DNA from: an uncultured Thermoproteales archaeon
GTDB taxonomy: Archaea > Thermoproteota > Thermoprotei > Thermoproteales > Thermoproteaceae
DNA: 5,715 bases
NCBI GenBank assembly: GCA_946480885.1
Contig: CAMLLK010000084.1
Location: 1 to 5,715 of the forward strand
Direction: 5' to 3'
Both the position numbers and the translations under genes were made by a program. Each line of letters starts with the position of its first letter. Position 1 is the stretch's first letter. This document shows positions 1 to 5,259 of this stretch, in pieces. The notes under the pieces are model-generated. The model was given only the letters and a program-made list of their open reading frames with translations. It was not told where the DNA came from and ran no database searches.

Positions 1-252
1 AATTGCGGTGCTATTCATATTGATAAATATAAAGAAATAGATCCCGACATAGTAGACGGAGGCTTGCAGATACACCTCGAGAATTTTGAAATTCTGCCCT
101 ATATCTTTGAAGAAGTCGACGTAGTCTATGTATATTTAGAAGTGTTGGAGTCTGTAGAGAATCTACCATGGGAAGTCATAGTAGTTGCCCCGTCCACTAG
201 CCCCATCTGTAGTAAATACAGATGTGTAGAGAGGCCGTGTTTATCGCCTTGA
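1..252 (+). CDS. C-terminal part of an unrecognised protein, cut by the window edge
   Basis: The frame is open from the first base of the window to a TGA at 250-252, giving 83 residues with no visible start, so the gene very probably begins upstream. A TTG at 64 could act as an internal start, but nothing favours it. The visible part is acidic, with a strongly hydrophobic beta-like stretch (VDVVYVYLEVLE, then WEVIVVAP), and it ends in a cysteine-containing tail (ICSKYRC, then RPC). I recognise no family. The end overlaps the next gene by 31 bases in another frame, which suggests co-transcription and possibly coupled translation. It could instead be the upstream half of a protein continuing in the next frame, because the shift between the two frames is also -1 as in the two frame breaks further along, but no motif demonstrates continuity here. 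Confidence 0.55.
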   Translation, partial: NCGAIHIDKYKEIDPDIVDGGLQIHLENFEILPYIFEEVDVVYVYLEVLESVENLPWEVIVVAPSTSPICSKYRCVERPCLSP

Positions 253-833
253 CTTCATTTACAAAGTCTGGCGTCGAATCATGTGTAGATTTTCTAGAGT
301 CTATCAAGGCGCGGACAGTGTGGCTGCCTCTACCCGTGGAGCTGTGTAGAGGAGAGTTTATAGACATGGGGCCTTTTGAGAAATATCTAGAGCCTCTAGT
401 GGCGCTGTACCATATGTATAGAGAGAGGTGGAGGTGTTATGAATCTTTTGAAAATTTACGCAAAAAGACATGGGCCGCTGTGGACTTGGCGGCGTTGGTC
501 ATAAAAGCTAGGGCCTACGGTAAGATAGAATTGTCTAAGTGGGACGCCTTGTTTAAAACTGTGAGGAGGAGGCCTCTGCCGAGGCCTGCCTTAGCCTTTG
601 GAGCCTTGTTGGAGGAAGATGGCGTAGTGTGTGGAGTATATCCGCCAAACCCCGTGGAGACGGCTTGGGAGATATGGAGTAGATTAACGCATAGGTATAA
701 ATTAGAGCTGGCGCGGTGGGTTGTGGACTACGTCTCGTATGTAGTAGAAAGCGAGGAATTAGACGACGCTTATTTAAAAATTATAGAGAGGGGATGGGAT
801 TCTGTATTTAGAAAACTACTCTCTCACCTCTAG
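222..833 (+). CDS. Hypothetical protein, 203 aa, unrecognised
   Basis: A complete reading frame from ATG 222 to TAG 831-833. I do not recognise the family. It opens with a beta-strand-like segment (AVFIALTSF) followed by a likely helix, resembling the start of an alpha/beta fold. The middle is helical and rich in charged and aromatic residues, with eight tryptophans and five cysteines (C2, C21, C42, C72, C137). A basic, proline-containing stretch (VRRRPLPRP, residues about 114-122) precedes a short hydrophobic segment. No signal peptide or membrane helix is evident. The in-frame GTG at 237 is an alternative start that would begin exactly at the first strand. An in-frame stop at 213-215 rules out a longer protein. 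There is no good TATA box upstream, so it is probably transcribed with the preceding gene. Its last 18 bases overlap the 3' end of the gene on the other strand. Confidence 0.7.
   Translation: MCREAVFIALTSFTKSGVESCVDFLESIKARTVWLPLPVELCRGEFIDMGPFEKYLEPLVALYHMYRERWRCYESFENLRKKTWAAVDLAALVIKARAYGKIELSKWDALFKTVRRRPLPRPALAFGALLEEDGVVCGVYPPNPVETAWEIWSRLTHRYKLELARWVVDYVSYVVESEELDDAYLKIIERGWDSVFRKLLSHL
776..780 (-). terminator. Possible T-run terminator for the ridA unit
   Basis: On the minus strand a run of five T (A5 on the plus strand) within an A/T-rich stretch lies about 35 bases beyond the stop of the 73-aa gene. Archaeal termination often needs only such a T-run. It lies inside the coding sequence of the converging gene, so it may be chance. 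Confidence 0.2.
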
Positions 834-1037
834 TCCCAGCGTCTTCGCCTTTTTTACAATTTTCTCTACCTCTCGCCACGACTTTGAGCGATATATGTAA
901 AAACTGCCCAATCTCTCCACGTTTTCTAACTCTAAGACTTCTTTTGCGTATAGACCCAAAGCGATTACGTAGTAGCCGTCGGGAGTCTTTCTTTTAGAAG
1001 TCCACACTGCCTTGAGAGGAGGCGTTGACACAGTCAC
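816..1037 (-). CDS. Small conserved-looking hypothetical protein, 73 aa
   Basis: Unrecognised small basic protein encoded directly downstream of ridA. The start used is GTG at 1037-1035, which overlaps the ridA stop as GTGA, a typical coupled arrangement. A second in-frame GTG at 1031-1029 lies two bases after GGGGGTGA (1041-1034). That stretch resembles the archaeal Shine-Dalgarno GGAGGTGA, but the spacing is short, so the exact start is uncertain. The protein looks alpha/beta: a strand with [14 protein letters not shown] near residues 18-31, then a second strand (LGSFYIYRS) and a lysine-rich helix ([15 protein letters not shown], about residues 54-68). There is no membrane segment or metal-binding motif. 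Reality is supported by operon position, compact packing and sensible amino-acid composition. Function is unknown; the link to RidA is positional only. Confidence 0.65.
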   Translation of the reverse strand: MTVSTPPLKAVWTSKRKTPDGYYVIALGLYAKEVLELENVERLGSFYIYRSKSWREVEKIVKKAKTLGLEVRE

Positions 1038-1414
1038 CCCCTAGCCGCAATTACTGCAATTTCTATCAATACATCTTTCGGCAGCCTAGCCGCTTGTATA
1101 GTCACTCTAGCAGGCGGCCTCTCTCTAAAATATTCAGAATATACCTCGTTGTAGCCTTGGAAATGGTTTAGGTCTGTTAAATAGACAAAGGCCATTACTA
1201 CATCGTCAAGAGTGTAGCCAGCTGCCTCAAGTACGGCTTTGATGTTCTCTATCACTTGCCGAGTCTGTTCTTTAATACCGCCCTTTACCACTTCGCCAGT
1301 TTTTGGGTCTATTGGTATCTGCCCAGAGACGAATAAAAAGCCGCCTGTCTTCACCGCTTGTGAATACGGCCCAATCGGCCTCGGAGCGTTTTCAGTATAG
1401 ACTACTTCTTTCAT
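1034..1414 (-). CDS. ridA: RidA family reactive enamine/imine deaminase
   Basis: RidA (YjgF/YER057c/UK114) proteins are small homotrimeric enzymes. They hydrolyse reactive 2-aminoacrylate and related enamine/imine intermediates, made by PLP enzymes such as threonine dehydratase, to 2-keto acids and ammonia. This 126-aa protein has the usual family length and hallmarks: [12 protein letters not shown] near the start with Tyr17, [13 protein letters not shown] (residues 28-40, Ser30), a helix with [18 protein letters not shown], and the signature [25 protein letters not shown] at the end. Arg103 corresponds to the substrate-binding arginine (Arg105 in E. coli RidA) and Glu118 to the conserved glutamate (Glu120), so activity is expected. 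It is cytosolic. It is first in a two-gene unit with the 73-aa protein and diverges from a cysteine hydrolase over a 48-bp gap. A TATA-like element about 24 bp before the ATG fits a leaderless mRNA. Confidence 0.95.
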   Translation of the reverse strand: MKEVVYTENAPRPIGPYSQAVKTGGFLFVSGQIPIDPKTGEVVKGGIKEQTRQVIENIKAVLEAAGYTLDDVVMAFVYLTDLNHFQGYNEVYSEYFRERPPARVTIQAARLPKDVLIEIAVIAARG

Positions 1415-1432
1415 ATTTTAATGTTGAAGTAA

Positions 1433-1442
1433 TAAAATTTTA
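1433..1442. promoter_or_regulatory. Shared palindromic TATA-like element of a divergent promoter
   Basis: TAAAATTTTA is a perfect 10-bp palindrome in the 48-bp gap between ridA and the hydrolase. Its centre (1437.5) is 25.5 bp from the hydrolase ATG and 23.5 bp from the ridA ATG. That is about the archaeal TATA-to-start distance in both directions if both mRNAs are leaderless. A purine-rich stretch (GAAGTAA, 1427-1433) precedes it on the plus strand and could serve as a BRE. Promoter function is inferred from sequence and spacing. Confidence 0.6.
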
Positions 1443-1462
1443 AGTAATATACATATTGTCTT

Positions 1463-2068
1463 ATGATTCCACAAGTTGTAAACGTCCCCAAGGTGGCTAT
1501 AGTAGACAAAGTCTCTCTCCCCTCGTCGAAGAGCGCCGTGGTTGTTGTAGATATGCAAAACGACTTCGCCCACCCCAACGGAAGATTGTACTCCCCCTCG
1601 GCTAGAGAGATAATACCACGTATAGCCGCTCTTATAAACAAGGCGAGGTCTAAAGGAGTCAAAGTGGTATATACACAAGATACACATTTTGAAGACGACG
1701 CGGTAGAGTTTCCCATATGGGGTCCGCACGTGGTGAAAGGGACGTGGGGGTGGGAGATTGTAGAGGAGTTAAAACCGACTAAAGGCGACGTTGTGATAGA
1801 GAAGATGAGATACGACGCTTTTTTCGGAACTCCTATGGACCACGTGTTGAGAATGTATGGGATTCAACACTTAGTGGTCGTGGGGACAGTGGCTAATATA
1901 TGTGTATTACATACAGTGGCGAGCGCAAGGTTGAGACTGTACGACGTAGTAGTGCCTATAGATGCAATTGCTGCGTTAAATGAATTCGACTACGCCGCGG
2001 CGTTGAGACAAATGGATTTTCTATACCGAGCTGTCTTAACAAAAACAGATGGAGTGGAGTTTGTATAA
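1463..2068 (+). CDS. Isochorismatase-fold cysteine hydrolase, nicotinamidase-like
   Basis: A 201-aa cytosolic member of the isochorismatase/cysteine hydrolase superfamily, which includes nicotinamidase (PncA), N-carbamoylsarcosine amidase and ureidoacrylate hydrolase (RutB). The Asp-Lys-Cys catalytic triad is intact: Asp30 in AVVVVDMQNDF, Lys114 in EKMRYDAFFGT and Cys147 in GTVANICVLHT, with Val143-Ala144 at the usual cis-peptide position. Asp73, His75 (TQDTH) and His89 (IWGPH) match the metal ligands of nicotinamidases, so nicotinamide deamidation for NAD salvage is plausible. The substrate cannot be settled from sequence, because many uncharacterised amidohydrolases share D.H...IWG.H...GT. 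The start at ATG 1463 fits a TATA-like box about 26 bp upstream and the usual short extension before the first strand. The 3' end overlaps the start of the next gene by 20 bases. The divergent ridA neighbour recalls RutB/RutC pairs in bacterial pyrimidine degradation. Confidence 0.9.
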   Translation: MIPQVVNVPKVAIVDKVSLPSSKSAVVVVDMQNDFAHPNGRLYSPSAREIIPRIAALINKARSKGVKVVYTQDTHFEDDAVEFPIWGPHVVKGTWGWEIVEELKPTKGDVVIEKMRYDAFFGTPMDHVLRMYGIQHLVVVGTVANICVLHTVASARLRLYDVVVPIDAIAALNEFDYAAALRQMDFLYRAVLTKTDGVEFV

Positions 2069-2195
2069 AGACTTAGAACTTGCTTTTTTACTCGCCTCTT
2101 GGATTTTATTCGTAACTGTAGCCTTGACTAACCGCTTTCACGCTTCGGCCACAACAGAGCTGTCTACTTCAATAGAAAAATTATCCACGTACTAG
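2049..2195 (+). pseudogene. N-terminal fragment of the polyprenol kinase-like gene, in a shifted frame
   Basis: A 48-codon frame from ATG 2049, overlapping the last 20 bases of the hydrolase gene, to TAG 2193-2195. It encodes a charged start (MEWSLYKDLE), one clear membrane helix (about residues 9-26, AFLLASWILFVTVAL) and a polar stretch containing TTELS. This is the layout expected at the N-terminus of a dolichol/polyprenol kinase, just before the conserved RKxxH motif. That motif is present immediately afterwards, but in the frame one base back (Arg codon at 2174). The next frame has a stop at 2129-2131 and no ATG, GTG or TTG between there and 2204. The two pieces are therefore best read as one gene of about 215 codons broken by a single-base deletion, a sequencing error or a -1 frameshift near 2160-2180. 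A separate small membrane protein is the alternative. Confidence 0.6.
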
Positions 2196-2203
2196 GCGGG
2201 GGC

Positions 2204-2692
2204 GTGGCCGCTGTGGCAGTTCCTCACTTCTCTAACTGGGTAGTGCCCACGGCCGCGGCAATATTATTGGCTGTTATTCTCTACATCCCACGGAGGGCTG
2301 GACGTCTTATGTGGTGGTTTCAGACGCCAGATAACGCCTACGAGGTGTCTTTCGCTGTAATGTGGGGAGTAGTAGTTGCCTTGAGCTGGGGAGTGTTGGG
2401 AGATTGGAGACCGGGCGTATTAGCTGCGTTGTTCATGGCTGTAGGCGACTCGGCAACTGGAGTGGTGAGAAATTTCGTATTTGGTAGGAGGACAAAACAT
2501 TGGATCGGCAACTTGGCCATGGCGGCAGTCTGCATCCCAATAGGCTGGGCTTATCTAGGTCTCATTGGGGCTCTTGCAGGCGTATTGGCCAGCGTAGTTG
2601 AAAGATTTGAGTACCCGCCTATCGACGACAACGTAATTGTGCCACTTACGACGTTTCTCTTCCTTGCTATCTACAAATTCTACCCATTATGA
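2204..2692 (+). CDS. Dolichol/polyprenol kinase-like integral membrane protein, main part
   Basis: Family: CTP-dependent polyprenol kinases (Sec59/dolichol kinase, Dgk1, phytol kinase). They phosphorylate a lipid alcohol at the membrane; in archaea this could supply or recycle the dolichyl phosphate used as glycan carrier. Evidence, counted from GTG 2204 (162 aa): GDSATGVVRNFVFGRRTKHWIGNLA (split as GDS at 81-83 and FGRR..KHWIGNLA at about 93-105) matches the GDs.A..vG+..G..K..eGslA nucleotide-binding motif, and VVERFEYPPIDDNVIVPL contains the family's E...DDN..vP motif (residues 131-148). There are about five hydrophobic segments. The true protein is longer: the codons just upstream in the same frame read RKIIHVLGGG, the family's N-terminal RKxxH motif, but no start codon precedes it in frame. 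GTG 2204 is only the first usable start after that motif. The 3' end overlaps the converging methyltransferase gene by 26 bases. Confidence 0.8.
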   Translation: MAAVAVPHFSNWVVPTAAAILLAVILYIPRRAGRLMWWFQTPDNAYEVSFAVMWGVVVALSWGVLGDWRPGVLAALFMAVGDSATGVVRNFVFGRRTKHWIGNLAMAAVCIPIGWAYLGLIGALAGVLASVVERFEYPPIDDNVIVPLTTFLFLAIYKFYPL

Positions 2693-3659
2693 TGTGGCTG
2701 TAGAGACCGCCTTGGTATACAACTCTTTTTAACAAAACCTCCCCCTCTACGTATTTTAGAAATGTCTTATGCCTCGGCGTAATTACGACATAAATGGCAC
2801 AGTTTTTAGCCATATGTTTCATAGACTTGCCCAATAGTGAGTAGAGTTTATCAATTTTCTCCGGCATTCTAAAGCCATAGGGCGGGTTGAATATATATTT
2901 GTCGCAAGTCGGTCTGAGGATTCTATATAATTTTGTAGAGTCAAACCACAAGATATCCACTTGTGGAGACCAGCCGACATTTTGTAAAGCTCCCTTCACA
3001 TGTCTAAGCGATATGTCAATACAGAGGTATCTAGCCGCTGGCTGCAGAGCTGCAGCCTCTGCCACAATAGTGCCGCCTCCACATGTCAAATCGCATACAG
3101 TCTCGCCGGGCTTTACTCTAGCTAGTCGAACCATGGCATTTGCAATTATGGGGTTTAGACTCGCGTAGTGTTCATAGACGCGCCAAGCTCTGTCCTTAAG
3201 ACTTTTCTTAGCGACGGTAACCCACACAGAGACGTATCTATCCACTACGTCAACATTGATCTCGACGTCGGGATCTACGAGACTTATAACGAACCCCCTT
3301 GCTTTTAACCACCTCCCAACTTCTCTCTCTACGTCTTTAGAAGTGAAGCTGTGCACTCCCACTCTCTCTGTCCTCACGCCCACTGTTGTGTTTTTAGTCA
3401 GATATCTCAAGGCCTTTGGTAAGTAGCCGACTGCGAGTTGTACAACATCTCTTAAGTTATCGGCGGTGCCGTCTCCGAGAAAAACGCCAAATCTCTCTAC
3501 TGTCTTGAGTTTGAAGAGCTCATGCGGCGAGGCGTCTAGAGACGCCACGACTCTCCCAGTCATGTACACACCCCTCGCCTTGACGCCGTTGAATTTTTCA
3601 AAAAGTTCTTCTACGACGAAATCCTCGAGGCCGGGCACTGTGGTGATTAAATACTCCAT
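2667..3659 (-). CDS. THUMP-domain tRNA guanine-N2 methyltransferase, Trm14/TrmN-like
   Basis: A 330-aa SAM-dependent RNA methyltransferase. The N-terminus (ITTVPGLEDFVVEELFEKF) and a THUMP region to about residue 155 provide tRNA binding. The C-terminal Rossmann domain has motif I DLTCGGGT (190-197), an acidic residue ending strand 2 (Asp215) and the catalytic motif NPPYG (258-262), the (N/D)PPY type that methylates exocyclic amines. YASLNPIIANAMVRLA (165-180) is the usual helix leading into motif I in the COG0116 group. Known members make m2G6 (Trm14/TrmN) or m2G/m22G10 (Trm-G10) in tRNA. The N-terminus and the NPPYG rather than DPPYG motif favour Trm14/TrmN, but the target position is inferred. 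The ATG at 3659 is preceded by a TATA-like element in the short divergent gap. Monocistronic as far as visible, and likely to act in the cytosol. Confidence 0.88.
   Translation of the reverse strand: MEYLITTVPGLEDFVVEELFEKFNGVKARGVYMTGRVVASLDASPHELFKLKTVERFGVFLGDGTADNLRDVVQLAVGYLPKALRYLTKNTTVGVRTERVGVHSFTSKDVEREVGRWLKARGFVISLVDPDVEINVDVVDRYVSVWVTVAKKSLKDRAWRVYEHYASLNPIIANAMVRLARVKPGETVCDLTCGGGTIVAEAAALQPAARYLCIDISLRHVKGALQNVGWSPQVDILWFDSTKLYRILRPTCDKYIFNPPYGFRMPEKIDKLYSLLGKSMKHMAKNCAIYVVITPRHKTFLKYVEGEVLLKRVVYQGGLYSHIIMGRICR
2726..2730 (+). terminator. Possible T-run terminator after the kinase gene
   Basis: Five T (in CTTTTTAA) occur 34 bases after the kinase stop codon on the plus strand. 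No hairpin precedes it. A T-run alone can end archaeal transcripts, but this one lies within the opposing gene and may be chance. Confidence 0.22.
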
Positions 3660-3670
3660 GTCTTAGATAA

Positions 3671-3690
3671 TATAAGTTTTAATACTTATA
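3671..3690. promoter_or_regulatory. 20-bp hyphenated palindrome, divergent promoter or operator
   Basis: TATAAGT (3671-3677) and ACTTATA (3684-3690) are perfect inverted repeats around TTTAAT. The centre, 3680.5, is exactly 21.5 bp from the first base of both flanking genes (3659 minus, TTG 3702 plus), or 24.5 bp from the alternative GTG 3705. It contains TATA-like sequence for both directions (TTTTAATA plus, TATTAAAA minus), and an overlapping palindrome CTTATAAG lies at 3685-3692. Both genes probably start here; a dimeric regulator site is a further possibility. Confidence 0.55.
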
Positions 3691-3701
3691 AGATATGGGG
3701 C

Positions 3702-5258
3702 TTGGTGGATAAGTTTATTGCTGATAGCTCTGTGATACTAGATGGGACATTAAAAGAGGCGATAGTGGGGGGGAAGATAAGAGGGACTTTATTCCTATTG
3801 TCGGAATTAATTGAACACTTCGCCGCTTTGGCTAAACAAGGCGATGGGATAGGGCTTGTGGGCATTGAAGAAGTAAAAGATATATACCAAATAGTAGAGA
3901 AACTCGGCATCTCCGACTTTTTAAAAATAGAAGTAGTCTCGGCCAGTAGAAAACTGGCCCCCGAGGAGTTCGACGTGTATATAAGAAAGTTTGCGAAAGA
4001 AAACTCTTGTACCTACGTCACAAGCGACGAGTTGGCGAAAGACGTGGCGTTAGTACAAGGAATTGAGACTCTATATCTTGGGAGGCCTAGAGAGGTGTTG
4101 ACAATTGAGAGGTTCTTCAGCCGCGACGTTATGTCTATTCACTTGAAAGAAGACCTCCCGCCCTTTGGGAAAGCAGGCCGGCCTGGGAGTTGGAAATTTA
4201 TTCAACTGTCCACAGAGCCGTTAGATAGAAAACAACTAGAGGCTATTGTAAGAGAGCTCGTGGCGGAGGCGTCCCGCCTAGGTCCGAGGACGAAGATTGA
4301 AATAAGGAGGCCCCACTCCCTAATAATACAACACAAAGAGTATAGAATAGTGGTGGTGTTCCCCCCAGTCTCTGAGAGGTTAGAAATAACCGCCACGAGG
4401 CCGGTGGTTCGAAAAAAAATTGAAGACTACGGCCTAGACCAACGGGTTTTAGAACGGCTAGAAAAAAGCGCAGAGGGTATATTAATCGCGGGGGCGCCGG
4501 GGGCTGGGAAGACTACTTTCGCGCAAGCCCTGGCCGAGTTCTACTTAGCTAGAGGTAAAGTGGTAAAGACTCTAGAGTCTCCAAGAGATATGGTGCTGCC
4601 GCCTGCGATTACACAAATATCGAAGAACTTAGCCACTTCTGAAGAAGTCCACGACTTACTCCTCCTCTCAAGGCCCGACTATACGATTTTCGATGAGATG
4701 AGAGATACTGCAGATTTTCAACTATATGTAGATTTGAGACTAGCCGGCGTCGGGATGGTGGGTGTAGTACACGCTACCTCTCCCATAGATGCAATTCAGC
4801 GCTTTATTAGAAGAGTAGAGTTGGGAATGATACCGTCTATTATTGACACAGTTATTTTTATGAGAGACGGCGAGGTGAAGAAGATATATGCCTTGTCTAT
4901 GGTAGTAAAAGTACCCGCAGGCATGAGAGAGGAAGACTTAGCACGCCCAGTGATTTTAGTAAAAGACTTCTTGACAGACGAGGTAGAATATGAAATATAT
5001 GTTTTCGGCGAAGAGACATTTGTAGTGTCTGTGAAAAAGACAGAGGAGAGAACGCCGAGTCGAAAAATCTACGCCATGGTTGTCTCAGCTCTGAAGAGAT
5101 ACGTGCCCCCCAATGAGATTAAATTAGAAGAGAGAGACGGCGTCGTAGTAGTGAAAATACCCGAGGAATACCTAGGCGTAGTCTTGTCAAGAGGCGTTAC
5201 AAAATTAGAAAAACTAAGGAAAAAACTCTCTGTCAATTTTAGAATCGAGCCGAGGTGA
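3702..5258 (+). CDS. PIN-domain / VirB11-like ATPase with C-terminal KH domain (COG1855 type)
   Basis: A 518-aa protein of the archaeal PINc/VapC ATPase family; cellular role undetermined, probably RNA-linked. Residues about 1-130 form a PIN nuclease-like domain with acidic residues Asp8 (ADSSVILDG), Glu35/Glu38 (SELIEHFA) and Asp109/Asp114 (TSDELAKD). Residues about 255-400 are a secretion-type ATPase: Walker A GAPGAGKT (264-271), Walker B DYTIFDE (326-332) with Glu332, and the conserved GVVHATS with His357. The C-terminal 65 residues resemble a KH domain but with a degenerate GxxG loop (LSRGVTKLEKL). No membrane segment is seen. The start is ambiguous: TTG 3702 and GTG 3705 are adjacent, and the TATA-like spacing slightly favours GTG; an ATG at 3695 is out of frame and closes after five codons. 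The protein is shorter than the roughly 600-aa euryarchaeal relatives I know of. It is followed one base later by a methyltransferase gene, suggesting an operon. Confidence 0.92.
   Translation: MVDKFIADSSVILDGTLKEAIVGGKIRGTLFLLSELIEHFAALAKQGDGIGLVGIEEVKDIYQIVEKLGISDFLKIEVVSASRKLAPEEFDVYIRKFAKENSCTYVTSDELAKDVALVQGIETLYLGRPREVLTIERFFSRDVMSIHLKEDLPPFGKAGRPGSWKFIQLSTEPLDRKQLEAIVRELVAEASRLGPRTKIEIRRPHSLIIQHKEYRIVVVFPPVSERLEITATRPVVRKKIEDYGLDQRVLERLEKSAEGILIAGAPGAGKTTFAQALAEFYLARGKVVKTLESPRDMVLPPAITQISKNLATSEEVHDLLLLSRPDYTIFDEMRDTADFQLYVDLRLAGVGMVGVVHATSPIDAIQRFIRRVELGMIPSIIDTVIFMRDGEVKKIYALSMVVKVPAGMREEDLARPVILVKDFLTDEVEYEIYVFGEETFVVSVKKTEERTPSRKIYAMVVSALKRYVPPNEIKLEERDGVVVVKIPEEYLGVVLSRGVTKLEKLRKKLSVNFRIEPR
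3767..3773 (+). repeat. Seven-G tract inside the PIN ATPase gene
   Basis: GTGGGGGGGAAG encodes Val-Gly-Gly-Lys at about residues 22-25 of the ATPase. The frame is intact here. A one-base slip would end the protein early, before the nuclease and ATPase domains. G tracts of this length are reported as unstable in P. aerophilum. Confidence 0.8.
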
Positions 5259-5259
5259 T
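5252..5259 (+). promoter_or_regulatory. Strong Shine-Dalgarno sequence across the ATPase stop codon
   Basis: GAGGTGAT is a full match to the complement of the archaeal 16S 3' end. It includes the ATPase TGA stop and directly abuts the methyltransferase GTG at 5260. It fits internal operon genes that use ribosome binding sites in an otherwise leaderless organism. The spacing to GTG is shorter than usual, but no other start lies nearby: the ATG at 5258 is in another frame and hits a stop after two codons. Confidence 0.5.

Noticed and set aside
563..600. Repeated GAGG/AGGCCT blocks
   Set aside because: Short coding repeats for Arg/Pro codons in the 203-aa gene; no regular unit or spacer, so not a CRISPR or transposon end.
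1411..1729. Two minus-strand open frames opposite the start of the hydrolase gene
   Set aside because: They overlap the well-supported hydrolase, have no family motifs, and cover the divergent promoter; both are chance frames.
2338..2535. Minus-strand 65-codon frame opposite the polyprenol kinase
   Set aside because: Thr/Ala/Pro-rich antisense of membrane segments; no start context or homology signal.
3040..3057. Near-perfect palindrome GGCTGCAG-AG-CTGCAGCC
   Set aside because: It lies in the middle of the THUMP methyltransferase coding sequence and is explained by an Ala/Leu/Gln-rich stretch (EAAALQPAA); no regulatory context.
2887..3168. Plus-strand open frame within the THUMP methyltransferase
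   Set aside because: Antisense to motif I of a clear methyltransferase, with low-complexity Ala/Ser/Pro content and no motif.
3695..3712. ATG at 3695 as start of the PIN ATPase
   Set aside because: Out of frame with the ATPase and closes after five codons; TTG 3702 or GTG 3705 is in frame with the conserved PIN start.
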